The translations under genes and the position numbers were made by a program. 64,000 nucleotides of DNA, taken from NCBI GenBank assembly GCA_037013685.1, contig CM072886.1, positions 88,152,422 through 88,216,421 on the forward strand. Direction: 5' to 3'. The DNA comes from Acridotheres tristis (taxonomy: Eukaryota > Chordata > Aves > Passeriformes > Sturnidae). The notes beneath the pieces were generated by a model, which saw only the letters and a list, made by a program, of their open reading frames with translations, searched no databases and had not been told where the DNA came from. Positions 12,031 through 25,060 of the stretch are shown here, piece by piece; the stretch's first letter is position 1, and each line of letters starts with the position of its first letter.

Positions 12031-15000
12031 GAGTGGTATTATTTCGATATTAGTATTATTTGTATATTAGTATAGAGCAGCATTATTTGATGTTGCATAT
12101 AACGTGAGTTTGTTGTCTATGAAGTGGTGAGTTGAGATTCACCACCACGAGGGAATGAAACTTCTCTTACTCTTTGGTCACCTACAAAAAGTTCTCGGCA
12201 GAAGTCCCTCAGCACTGCTGGGTACAGGCTCTGTGGTGAATCCTGGGCTTCGTGGGCAGCAGAGAGGTACAGGGGACAGACTTTTGTCCTCTGCAGCCTA
12301 AACATCACACATGGTCAAGACAACTTGAACTGTCACAATTCCAGCCCATGAACCATGGATTTGTGAAACCTTACAAAAACAAAACTTGCAGCAAGAAGGA
12401 CATATTAGGGTAACACTGTCAATAAGATAAAGGAAAAAAAACAACCATAAACCTGTGATTGTTCTATATTTTAACACTCACAACTGATTATTTCTTCCTC
12501 TGAAATTTTAGGAATTGAACTCAAGTACATAGACATCTTACAATCTTGTAAATTGTTTTTCAACTCCTAGTAAGTGGAGATTTTTCCAACATATTCTCAC
12601 ATAAAAAAAATGCTTAGAAGTATGGGAAAAAATCCTAGTGAAACAGTTTAACCAAAATTTGCATCTTTGTTTTATTTCAGTTTCAGTATTTCACAGTCCT
12701 TTTCCTCTTAACTGTCAAGTGAAAGATAGGGCTGTCATACTGTCGGAATAACAAAAGAAATACAATTTTCCTACACTAAAGTGTACTGGCCTTGTGCCAC
12801 TGTTAAAATTAAATTTGTCCAATACCAGTTAGCAGCAGCAAATATTTTTATGGCAATAGTTGGCAAAGAGAAGAGGTCTTTCTGGGGTCTTGTGTTGCTC
12901 CATTTCTCTGAAACAATGGGAAGAATTGACATTGTCTATTCAGTGTAGAAGATAGGCTGTCAAGTAAAACAAGACAAATGTGATGTCCTGACTGATTATT
13001 TCCTTAGATACTAAATCAATGAGCTTATTATCACAGCAATTACATTACTAATGTAAACAGATGCTATATGTAGAAAACTGGTTAACAATAAGGTAGGCAG
13101 AGTGCAGGGGTTTTTCTGTTACACAAAAAAAAAAATATTTGGAGTGTGTTATACTACAAATAGCATTCAATCTTCATATGTATCACTTGACTGAATATAT
13201 GCTCTATCACATGATTTTACGTGTAAGGGAGATGTACTGTAAAATGTACATAATTAAGGTTTTATTTGTGTAGTCTTTATTACCAACATTAATGTTCTTA
13301 TCTATATAAATCATTAATAAAATTCAGATATTCTGAAATTAAAAAGAAACACCACAATTCAGCTCACAAATTAATTCTGCTGATTTTCTTAATGCAATTT
13401 GTTATTTAGTTTATAATGAAATCAAAGGGGGAAGAAAAGCAATTTCCTTTACAATGGCTAAAATTGGTTCTGTATAACTCAACTTGAACTTCCTATCTAT
13501 TCTTTTGCTTTATAAATAGTTACCTCTAAATTTCTGAAGCCTTGTCAGTTCTGGTAATTGTATATGTTCTTTAGATGTATCTAGTATGCATAAAATAAAT
13601 AATTATAAACACAACATCATTTATAAAGATATGTCTTTTTAGCAGAAGACAGTTCCTACCCATGAAACCATTCAACCAGCTCTTAAGTTTTCTGAATACA
13701 AGTGGGTATGCAGGATATTCATTGTATTAACCCAAAAGAGTAATGGAGAATAAAAGTAAATTGGTATGAGACTTCTATAAGGACCATTAACCAGTATTTG
13801 ACCTAATAGCAGGACACTTCTATGTTATATTGTGGTCTTTTAAGTCAAAGGAGTGGGAGTCTACCAAGTACTAATGAAGAACATATGGACCTGGTTTAGA
13901 TACAATAGAGATCATGTCAGAAAACAACTTGTCAGAAAACATTGTTTCACCAAGTGTGAAAGTTAAATGGGAATGCTGATCACAGAGCTCTCACTACAGA
14001 GAGTTTTGACTCCACCGTACCCAGGCAGTAAAAAGCTTCAGAATTTTCCCCAAACTGGATTAAAAACAAATGGCAGATAAAAAAGCCTGCAATCTCTCTT
14101 TCATCACTTTTATGATATATATATGTATAAAGTGAAAGACGCAAGCATTTTCTCCCTACTATACTATTTCATGAAAAAAATTGACATGGAAAGGTTCCTG
14201 ATCATCATCATCATGTTAAAATAAACTATAGTTTAAAAATGCCAATTATTTTCTAAGGCCTTTTTGAAGCAGTAAGTTCTTTTTCTGAGACATTTAGGAA
14301 GGCTCTCTATGCAAATTGTGTTCACCATTTTCCGTAAAAATCTGAGTTCTAATAAAAAATAATCAAAAAAGCAGTATTTCCTCAAAGGTTAAGCAAACTA
14401 CTAATTTGAACACCAAGCATGAGCCAGAAGTTCCTGAGCTGCAGCCACAGGACATGTTTCTCTTTGAGCATTGAAAGAGTTTATTTTCATGAGACTGCAA
14501 TGTCCTAACATGTTTGGAAGTAGATTGCTTAAGATGTTTCCATTTTACAAATCTATTATATGTGTGTACATGTGTACCAACAAAATCAAAGTGCATTTTT
14601 TCTGGTCTGGCATTTGATTCCGTTGTTCTGGAGAGAGAAGTCCCGTCACTACTACTCCATTGAGGAGAGTGGATGCAGGACAAACCTCAGCAACAACACA
14701 CTTGAAGATGCATTCACAGGCAGCGTAAGATTTTTAGTATTGTTAACCAACTGCCCAAAATAAGTTTTCCCTGGAAGTTAGTCAAAACGATTTTTCCTTT
14801 GTGGAGACTGATTTCCATGACAGATATCAGTCACAGCTGTTTACAGTCATTTATATTTTGTTCTGTTATCATTTGGAATTTTTCTTTCAGAAATAAATCC
14901 TTTCTGTTAAAATTGAAAAAATGTGCCTTGGTAAAAAAAAAAAAAAAAGGATAGAGATCAAGTGGAAGTTGTTGATAAATTGCAGTCTTTTAATGGAATA

Positions 15001-18000
15001 TCTAATACAGAATAAAATAGCCTTAAATGGACAAATAAGGAAAATTACAAATGTACTTATTTTTAGTAATAAAAAAACAGCTACTCAATAATTCTTCTTT
15101 GAAAATGTCAAGGACGTTTCAGGTGAAAGACTTCATCAAAATTTACTTAGAAACCATTCTCAATTAAAGAGAAAATAATTTGCAGAAGTTCAAAATTCAT
15201 TAAGATTTCTCCATGTAAAAAAAAATGTTCTACAGTATAATTTGTGTTTATTACATGTGGTAGATACAGTGAAGTTATACCTCTTTTAATATCTGTTAGC
15301 TTTGGGACACAGGATTGGTCTCTGTCTTCAGAGAATTTCTCTCCTCCTGCAAAATTTAATTCTGCTGCTTTTGAAATACGTGAACAAAACAGCCCCTTTT
15401 TAAAGACAATTTTTCATGAAAAGTAATATGTCTTTGCTTAAAACTACAGACTAAGTATATCATTAGTTACAATGTCTGTTCTTTGTGGCTGAAAACCTCA
15501 TTGGTTTTCTATATATTTGTTTCTACGGCTGAGTTTCACTGCTCATATAAAGCACTTATGAAGAAGATTAGTCTTCAGTTCTCCAGTTTACTTAGAAAAT
15601 AATTATAAATTTGGCTCAGATAATTAGGTAAATATTGTTGCAATATTTCAACAACTTCTTTTGTTTTATTAAGTGCAATTTGAACTGAAAAGCTTGTGGG
15701 AGGGGTGTCAAACTCAGGCTTTCTCTTTTCTGGAATTTTTGAACTCTTAAGAAAAATGTTTTGGACATGAGTTTAACACTAAAGTTAAAGAACTATTCCA
15801 AAATATTTTTTATAGTCACTAGCAGTCATTATTCCAGTTTTCCACATGCAGATTTCAGAATCCATTAATTTCTGATATTATTATGTATGTTGCTATACGC
15901 TGTAATTTCATAACTTAATTTTTATTGCAAGAGACATAAATTGTTCTGTGACAACAAACTGACACCAGATAGTTTTGCCATATTCAGCACTTGTGGAATC
16001 TCTGTTTCTGTGTTCCTCTTAACATATATTCAATTTACTAATTGAATGTATTAAAATCTTTATGCTAAAAATATTAAAATTTTAAAAATATTTTTGAAAA
16101 TCCATCATTTTTATGCCTCTCAAGGAAAGCTATCACATTTTGCAGATGCAGCTGGGTGATATTTTTAAAGAAAAGGCAGTATGTATTTATTACTTCTATC
16201 AATGGTTAATAAAGAAGAAAAAGGTTTTTAGTTTTGAGGTTTTAATTTCTTTTAAAATCATGTATTATTACATTGAACATAATAAATCAAATTGTTTGCT
16301 ATCTCATCCACTGTCTGAGCAGTTCTATTGATCGGTGATGAATGAGTCCCCCAAATTGCCTACTGAGTGCTCTATACATGCTCACTGCTTTGCTTGTTTT
16401 AGCTATGCTTATTGTGAGACACAAAAAAAACCCACCCAAAAAATAAAAACAGCAAAGCTGCAGGTGTGGGAAAATTAAGGAACTTTGCCAAAGAAGGTCA
16501 GAACTTTGGATAGGCTGCACAATGAAATGCTCTAGAGATTGACTTAAGGTGTGAGACATCTGCCTTTCATTTTCTTATTGTATCTTAACTGAGACAATTG
16601 CAAATCAAAAACTTAGAGGTGTTTTAGAAGTTGGATCACATACTGAGGAACAAAAGGAAATTTTAAGTTGGCTCAGGCAATAATGATAAACATAGAAAGG
16701 AGATATTCCTTCCTCTCTTTATTGTACACATGCCCCTCAACAAAGTATTTATAAAAATACATAGAAGTCCATTTCCTCATGGCTGGTTTTCTACTTTGTT
16801 CTTTCACACTCTCCCAAAGGTTCATCACCACTCACCACACTGAAACCTCAATGCAGCACTGGGTACTCTTTGTGCTCAGAGAAGACACAACAGGTCCTAT
16901 AAATGAGGCAGAGCTGAGCAGTGTGTAAATTACTTTTGCTTATTTCTGTGCATAGCATAATAACAGATAATTGTCAGAGAAGCCAACCTTGAAACGTTGC
17001 TGCAAGAGAGATAACATACACTTTAACATAACTAACATAACACTTTGCCCTGAAGTTAAATTCCATTCCAAATTTTAAAAGGACAGCATCTAGAAAATAA
17101 AGCTGATTAAACAATATCATCTCACTATTGGGGAAAACAACAGTTGTTTCCATCAATATATATGCAGGCAGAAAAAAAAAAAAGAAAAAAGGTCTTTTTT
17201 TCTGGGATATTTTTCTTACAGTTATTGGAAAAGACGTCTTCAGAGCCAAATGCTCTAACATGAGATTTATCATGTAATTGCAGGAATCCTTGTTTAAATA
17301 TGAAGCATCTAAAATAAAAATTCAAAATAAAAATGTTGATAACGCATCTTTTTTTCCCCCAGAGAGGCTAAATTTAAAAGAAAGTGGCAACAGCTCATCA
17401 CTTCTGGAAATCTGGCTACTAAAACATTCTTAATACAGATCTTAAGAACTAGAATCTGTCTTTCACCAGTCTTTTGCTGTGTCACTGTTATTTGTCCCTT
17501 TAGAATTTCAAGCAACTGGATTTAAACTTGCAGCTCATTTAAGGAAGAACTTCCACAGAGTATTCCTCTCACTCCAGTGTATTTTGGACATTATTTAATA
17601 CACTTTTGCACAGTACATGACTGTAGAGAAAAAGAGAAAATGCTACAGAGAACTTGAAGCACTCGAAAGGAAAAATACAAAATAATAACTATGAGAAAAC
17701 TCATTAAAATCAGTTAGAATTTTGGAAGACCAATGACAAAAATGAAGCATGGAGGGACTAAAATCATATGATAATGTGAAAGTTTTGTATTACTTACAAT
17801 TCATGATTGTCAGAATTTTCAGACTGATGCATGTTTGTTTAAATATTTTCTCAAAGATCTCACCATCCCAGGCACTCAGTCAGTATAAAACACATGTAAG
17901 TTTGTTATAAATAAGCATAATTAAATTCTCTTGGATCATACAGAGATACATAATATTTGCTTGAAAAAAAAATACAGAAAAAAAGGAAAAAATTTTAAAA

Positions 18001-20819
18001 ATATATTCGGTTTTTCATGTGGTGACATTTTCATTTTAAAAGTTAAAAAATGCTACAGTGTTTAGAAACTATATTCAATGATCCACATATAACACAATTC
18101 AATTTTCATGTCACATATATGGTAACAAAAAAATCATTATAATATCATACCACATTTCGCAAAATACAGAGTGAAAGTCAGAAATCCTTGAGTTTTACCT
18201 CTGCCACTATAGTCCTAGCTTTTATGTTTGAACATCTCATCCACTATCATTGATGGCTTCAGGGGAGATTTGACTCCTACTCCTGCCTTCCACCTTTGCT
18301 CCAGCAAGTAGCAAACACAGCCAAATAATCACTGGGTGCTCATAGAGGCGTAGCCACAAGCAGCAAAAGCCATTTTAAAAGACAGCCATGACAAAGTATT
18401 TCCTACTGCACTTCAGAAACCAGGTAAGACATATAAGCACTAGCTCAGGGAACAGTGTTGCCTGGATTCCAAAGACCAAACTTTGACTTGTCCAAACCTA
18501 GATTACCAGCAAAGCCACTCTGCACTTCCTACAGCAACCAAATGACGATCACATTCAACCCAGTGACTCTGATGACCATTAAAGACAGGACTGACAATGT
18601 GGAATTTTTTCCCAGGCTGGCCAGTATTATGATCCTTGCTTTGCGCAACTTTCTTTGAGTCACTGATTTGCCAAGGTGAAATAGTTCTTTCTTAAAAAGA
18701 AAGGCTTGAATAGGCTTGATTATCTACAGATCATGTATTTTAGACAGCTGCTTTCTGAAGGAGACATTGAATCAGAACTGGCTAAAATTCTTATATTTTT
18801 ATGTTATTGAAAAAGTAATTCCACTATGTAACCTTTAACAGCTAAGTTTAACCATGCACAGATGCAGCTGCTACTAAAACAAGGAGCAGAATTCATTCCA
18901 GATAGTCATAATGCTAGATCTTTGAAGGCTAGGAGGAAATGAGTGTAGAGCTTCTAATAAAGCATTTACAAGCCAATTATGAATTTGTGTGCATTTCTAG
19001 ACTAGGAAGACTGGCTACTAAACTAAGACATTCGAAAGAGCTAAACAGCATTATGCATACATAAAAATAACATTAAATTCCTGGTTTTACCACAGTATTA
19101 TACATTAGTGTTTTATATTTGACATGGTAAAGTTGTACATGAAAAGGTATATTCTGCTGTGTTTCCCAAGAAGGATTGGTTTTGCCACTCAGGGATGCAT
19201 TATTTATTTATTGAACAGGAGAAGAGCTACCTGAAACTGTGACTTTCTCTAATTATCTATCTTTGTTACCACTGAGTAGGCACCGGACAAATGATACTGC
19301 CCTCTCTGAAATCAGCAAAGAAGCTAATTTACTGATAATTCTAAGAGATCTGGGGAAATTATCTTAAATTAACTTCTTTGTTGAGTACTCAGAGCACTCT
19401 GAAGAGGATTAACTGAAACCTGGAGCAACGAGCACCAGTCACGGTGTCATGTGCGTTCTGCATACTCATTTCTGTCCCAGACTGCTGAAACACAGAATAT
19501 TAAGATCAACAAAAAAAGTAATTACCAAAATTATTTTAAATTTCTATGTGCTTTGTCTACAGTCAGAGAGCTGCTGCACAAACTAACAGCAATATCAGAA
19601 AGCAGCTGTGCCTCGTCCTGGCTGCTTGTACCAGCCCAACAGCATTGAATTAGCTTTACTCTTTCAGATACACAGAGTGGGATTCATATTCACACTTTTT
19701 TTGAAAGGAATGGAACAAAACTCAGGTCCTAACCTGAGACACAGTTTTTGTAACTTTACCATCCTGGCAAAGAAATTTGTTCTGTGTTAATCTTGTATCT
19801 AAAGTCTCAAGGAACGAATGCATATAATGATTTATTTTTTTCCATATTATGTTCTTTAAGTATGCTTAAACAAGAAACAAAAGATCACACATTTCAATTA
19901 CTAAAAAACACACAAGGATGGAGCAACCTGTTTTATAACCTTTTATGCATTTGATAAATAACACATAAGTGTGTTAAGCAATTTCCTTGGCCTTAATACC
20001 CTTTATTGGCTTCATTCTTTCTCCTCTATTTTTTAAAGCCAAAATCAAAATGTTTTGTTATGTTGATCTTATTTTCATTGTAATTTACTTTCAAGCTGAT
20101 TTTGAAAGCTGTTTTAAAGTTCTAACTTAAGTGAAAAAGCAGCTACTACACAATAAAATCCTTGGGAAGAAATGTGATTTATGCAGATGAGTTTGTTAAC
20201 AAAATTTACACATAAATGAGAACATTTTTTTCCATTCCGGTTGCTATTACAAAGAAACACTGGGAAGTAAATTATCTGTAGAAGAGTACAAGATAAAAAA
20301 TGTATTAAAAGCTGTAAGAACGAAATTGAAATGTCAAACATAGTTACTTATAAAAAACAGGTGATGGACTCCTTGGAAGCTACCTATTAAAAAGAGTAAT
20401 CAAAGTGAACTAAAATGACTCTAGTTCTCCCACTAAACTTGTGGCTCAAATTCTCCACAGCTTTATTGCCTGTTTGCAGAGTTTCATTCACTCCTAGGCA
20501 GTACAGGCTTTCTGAAAGTTAAGGCTATATATGATAAGGCTCTTTATTACTCACATATATAACATTTGAATTCTGCTATAGGATTTCACAAAATCCTAAT
20601 AAATGCTTCTTGGCACTAAGATTTTATGCATTCTATAACCGAGATGCTCTGCAGCCTGCAGAAGAGAGCGATGTGGTCCAAATACAGGTTTTCAAGCTGT
20701 AAAAAGGCTATGAAGCCAAATCTGAGACAAGGTCATTGTGACCAGGGCTGCTCCTAGCTGCAGGGCATGATTTCCTCAGGAACACCCCCTCAAACCCTCA
20801 TCCTATTTCTATTCCCCAG
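12031..20819. other. Long AT-rich stretch without genes
   Basis: I recognise no gene, RNA or repeat family in this stretch. A slightly GC-richer block at about 12117-12308 has a 63-codon minus-strand frame without family resemblance. A 16-base A run lies at 14933-14948 and A/T-rich short tracts lie near 17170 and 17970. Stop codons are dense in all frames. Confidence 0.55.
14933..14948. repeat. Poly-A run
   Basis: This is a 16-base A run with no recognisable retroelement body upstream. Confidence 0.8.
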
Positions 20820-21420
20820 TCCCACCACCCCTGGTTGCCTTCTGGTGGGGTGGTGCCGCCTCCTGCCCGGGACCTGGGGTCCTCGGACAATGGGGCCAGG
20901 AGCACAAAGCATAACGCTGTGACCAAAGTCTCTTCACTGGCAGGCCTTTTCAAGCAATGGGAAGTACGGCCACTTGAGCTGGACATGGCTGGCTTGTCAG
21001 TTCCTGACAACAAACTGTGTTTGGTACGCAGTGCATTCATGGGCAGTGTCGTGCTTTTGTCCAGAGCCGTGCCGACTTTCCCCAGGTCGATTTCTGGCTT
21101 TTGCGGATGGGCAACGGTGTTGAGAAATCCACCCAAGCAGAAAGGGCCCCCCTGGCTGGTGATTTCTCACATTTAATTACTTGATTTTCCTTTCCTGCAG
21201 TCAGGAAGAAAATGGAATTACATCACGCCCCATGTAGCCTTGGAAAGGGACCAATTGTTTCTAATAGAGCCGCTGGCGACAGGCACAATACATGCGCTCC
21301 TTGTTCCACGTCGGATATTAGATCGTCCAAACAAGTCTGAGTACTCCTGCTCGGAGGATCCTCAATAGGGAACAAAGGGGACCAGGCTTCTCCTGTGTCA
21401 TTTCCAGCACCCCACAAAAA
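20820..21420. promoter_or_regulatory. CpG- and GC-rich patch, candidate regulatory element
   Basis: CpG dinucleotides, rare elsewhere in the window, cluster here: by eye about twenty within roughly 550 bases. Examples are 'cccgggacc', 'acggcc', 'gtacgcag', 'gtcgtg', 'gccgtgccgac', 'gccgctggcgac' and 'cacgtcgg'. GC content also rises well above the flanks. Frames of about 112 codons open on both strands (plus 20835-21176, minus 20798-21136). This is a side effect of GC richness, and neither product resembles a known protein. A strong acceptor-like sequence, 'ttttcctttcctgcag', ends at 21200 on the plus strand. Retained CpGs suggest low germline methylation, as in an enhancer, an alternative promoter or a first exon of a noncoding transcript. 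That reading is inference. Confidence 0.4.
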
Positions 21421-24049
21421 GAAAATCTTTATTTAGGCACACTTCACCCTTTTTCACCCTTTCCAAGCATCTTCTGAGACTCAGACATTGGTTTGGGGGG
21501 CAATGGTTTCCTACATGGAATTAGTGAGCTGATGTTTTATTCTGCTCATCAGTAATTAGATAGATGAACAAAGTATCTAAAAACACTTTCCTCAACCACT
21601 TCTCAATCAAGCAAGATACGTGCCTGGGAGTTACCTGGGTACACCTTTCTTCCCAGCACATATTCACTTGCATGCTTGTCAAAATTGATATTCAGTGCAT
21701 GTGCTCCTAAACAGGTATTCAAGGTCTTAGGGGAAGTTATTTCTTCCAGGTGCTAAAAAATATGCTTACTTCTAAAACAAGGTTTTCCTTAGCAACCATT
21801 TCAAACTAATCTACCTATGGGGAAAATGCAGGCAAAACCTGTTTCTCTTAAATGCTAGTAATGGGGCTCACTATTACATGTTAAAATATTTCTCCTATCA
21901 ATATCAATCTCTGTGAGTGAATTGCAGAGATGAGAGTTGTTCTTTGATAAGGTATGTGGATAGTAGACCACAGAGTCATCTTACATCAAAAAGGAGGACT
22001 AGAATGCAATCATAATCAACAAGAGGGTATGAAAGAACATTTGTAGCAAACCGACTTCAGCAGGGAGCATCATCAGGATAGGATGTAAGGAAGAATAAAT
22101 GGTATCAGATTATGTTACACCTGAAATAACAATTACTGGGTCAGTGTTGCTTCTCAGATGATTCTGTAGATGAGTTTATCAGAGAACTCCTTATTACTGC
22201 AAAAACATGAAGGCATAAATGCTGTATTATCCCTGTTATTTATTCCAAACAACAGGCCTCTAGGACTGACAATGTCTAGACAGATATACTGTGTTCCTGG
22301 AGCAAGAGAGGCAGAAATCTCCAAGCTTTCACTGAGAACTTTTGGATTCAATATTAATGAACAATGCAATATGAGTCCATATGTCTGGTGAGGCCTGAGC
22401 TGGAATTCACAGGACATCAGTCAGTGTAATGTATGAGTCAGGTCTTATATATATTTTAAAATAGTTTGTTTTAATGGCGTATTAAGCCACTGATGTCAAT
22501 AATGAAAGAGAAGCGACAGATGTGCCTGTGCAAATCAACTAAGCTTTTTTAATGTTTTTAAATTATTTGTTCTGTTGTAGACCTACATTACCTAACAAAA
22601 GAATAGATTTGACTGGTATACATTCTAATTATTTATACTGAATTTAGTCAAAAGTAGGAGTTTCTCTTTCATGCATGTCTTTTGATATGTTTTTTAATGT
22701 GTTCATTCTGAACTGGAATAAAACAATATATTTTGATGTTTCTAAACCAGTGGCTGCTTTTGTCACAACAAATATCAAATTTACAAAATAACAATTCTCT
22801 AGAAGAAGAGAAAGCAGGAAAAAAAAAAAGCACATTAAAAGAAATTTTACAGGAAATCATGACAAATAGGCTTAACACATAAAGCACATTTACCAAAACC
22901 AGATGTTTTGTCTGGGAAAAAAAAAAATTAAAAGGGAAAAGAAGAAATTTATTTTCTGGTAGCTTGTCAGTCAGGGAAAGAAATTCCAACAGGTAGAACA
23001 TATAGGATTGAACAAAGACAGAAACTGCTATATTTCAAATTGGGCATCCACTCCCACAATGCAGTCGTCTTTAGACACATCCACCAAAAATATACACAAA
23101 CCAAAGCAGAGTGGTAGATTAATGGAGCTGAATGACTGCACAGCCACTCTTGGCAGCTGAGGCCAAACAAGACTGCAGGTATAAATGTTAGAAAACTGCA
23201 CCATGGCCATGTTCTGTTTAAAACTAGGACACAGATAAGGAAACTGGGTGAATATAATGTACAAGGTGTAAGTCTAGCTAATGTGTTTAACAGTCTTAGT
23301 GGGCAACTGAGTATCCCAGTGCAAGTTAACATTCAGTGGTGTCTGTAGAGGCTCAATAACCCACAGTTTCTAAAGTTTCAGTTTAAGATATGGCACTTCA
23401 CCACGTCTTAAAGAAGAGGAAATCTGTTGAATAGAGTGGGTAAATCCTGCAAAAAGGCATAATGACTGTCCAGCAAAAGTGATGAAATAACATTAACAAT
23501 CCAGAGGAAAGGATGAAGATGGATAACTCCAGCCCAGTGTGGCAGAGCAAAGACCAAAGACCTTCTTTCTCCCAGAACTGAGATAATGGGTGCTAGGTGA
23601 GCTGGAGAGTTCCTTGATGTGAGAACTCATTAAAACTTGCCATAGCTGTTCTCTCTACAAGCCTGCTCAATTAGATGCAACTAAGATGCAGTTATACATA
23701 TCCTGTGGATGAGTTCTCTGTATCAACTCATAATCAGTTACAAGTGTCTCCTGGATTTTCACTACTCCTTCAGCTCATCTTATCAAGGCTAAATTCATTC
23801 CTTAATTACATTTATTCTGATTAATTTAAATCTATTTTTGTGGCAGAGGTTTGTATTGTGCTGAAATACCATTAATATACAAAAGCTGTACTTAAGAATC
23901 CAGTGTTGAGTTTGTCATATACCTGGCAGCATTATCTGAGTCTCAGAAATATAAAAATAGTTGGCTTTACATGTGAAAATCTCCCACAATGACATTAAAC
24001 ATCCCTGAACTATTTTACCATCCATATTGCTAAGTCATGATTTAGATAA
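21421..24049. other. Noncoding DNA, nothing recognised
   Basis: There is no recognisable coding sequence or mobile element. Two overlapping minus-strand frames (up to 121 codons, 22967-23332) are rich in Leu, Phe and Cys, as expected from translating AT-rich noncoding sequence. They resemble no family I know. Confidence 0.55.
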
Positions 24050-25060
24050 CTTTCTGTAGCCCCTTAAGTGTTATTTTCACAGTAAAGCACGACTTTGAAA
24101 CAACAGCAAAGGGCATGGCGTTTTCCTGACATTTACAGTGAAGGTGAAATTGATATGTTTGAAATGCCACAAGTAAACATAGATACTGGGCTTAACGCAC
24201 AAGGAAGCTCATACATCCCAAACTAACAAAAGTAGCATCAGCTTGGAGTTTGAGCTACATAAAAATTCAAACTATATTTGCTGTCTACTTGCTTTAGACA
24301 GCACTGCTTTCCCATGATCTGCCTGTATTTCGATTCAGCATTCACATGTAACGAACATTTGTTAATTGTCCATTTTAACACACAGTGAAATGTGTGAGAT
24401 CAACGCAACTGAAGACTTAGAGCCGGTTTGACATGTATCAAGAGGGTGCATTGAAAAGGCAACTTCAAAACTGAGGGATTGTTTTAAGTGGTTTAAACCT
24501 ATCCTCTAAGCCAACTTTGTTGCTAAAAAGCTGCAGAGGTTTAAAATAAAAATAACACATTCTTAGCCTGTTTGCATTTCCTATTCAAAGAGCTTGTTCC
24601 TCTTTAATCTTAACTCTTTATCTCCAGAAGTCTGAATAGGGGGAAAAGACAGAAACTATACCAGAATCCTTTGCACTATCAACAGATACATGGGAATTAG
24701 AAAATAACCCTCTGCTCATTTGCCAATAGCCTTTGCAAGTCACCTAATTAGATGATTAAGTCATTAAAGGGATATGCGCATCTGAAAAGCCTCTAGTCAG
24801 CCTCTGAAATCAGAGGAGATAAAGACAAGACTCATTTCTTTTTTCTCTTACACTGAAAAGGTAATTAATCCATTTAACTCTGCCTAGCACTGCTTTTCTG
24901 TGGTAAAAAGGAGAGACTGAAGCAGGATAGCTTTTCAGAAACACTCTTTGAAACACCAGAATGACAAATGCCTCTTTCTTTTGCATACCACATGAAGAGG
25001 TTAGGCTTAGCCTCCAGTGGTCAAAATTATTTAGACAAGAGATCAGCAGCAGTGTGTGTA
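24050..25060. other. Candidate conserved noncoding region
   Basis: The sequence is unique and balanced in composition. It holds clusters of short motifs typical of developmental enhancers: TAAT/ATTA homeodomain cores ('tgttaattgtcc', 'aggtaattaatcc', 'cacctaattag'), retained CpGs ('aacgaac', 'caacgcaac', 'gccggtttgac'), and no low-complexity decay or repeats. There is no open frame of interest. The call rests on texture alone. A cross-species alignment would be needed to establish it. Confidence 0.25.

Noticed and set aside
20798..21176. Long overlapping frames on both strands in the CpG-rich patch
   Set aside because: Simultaneous open frames on both strands are a by-product of elevated GC. 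Neither product resembles a known protein.
22967..23332. 121-codon minus-strand frame resembling a membrane protein
   Set aside because: Leu/Phe/Cys-rich composition is what AT-rich noncoding DNA gives when translated. There are no family motifs.
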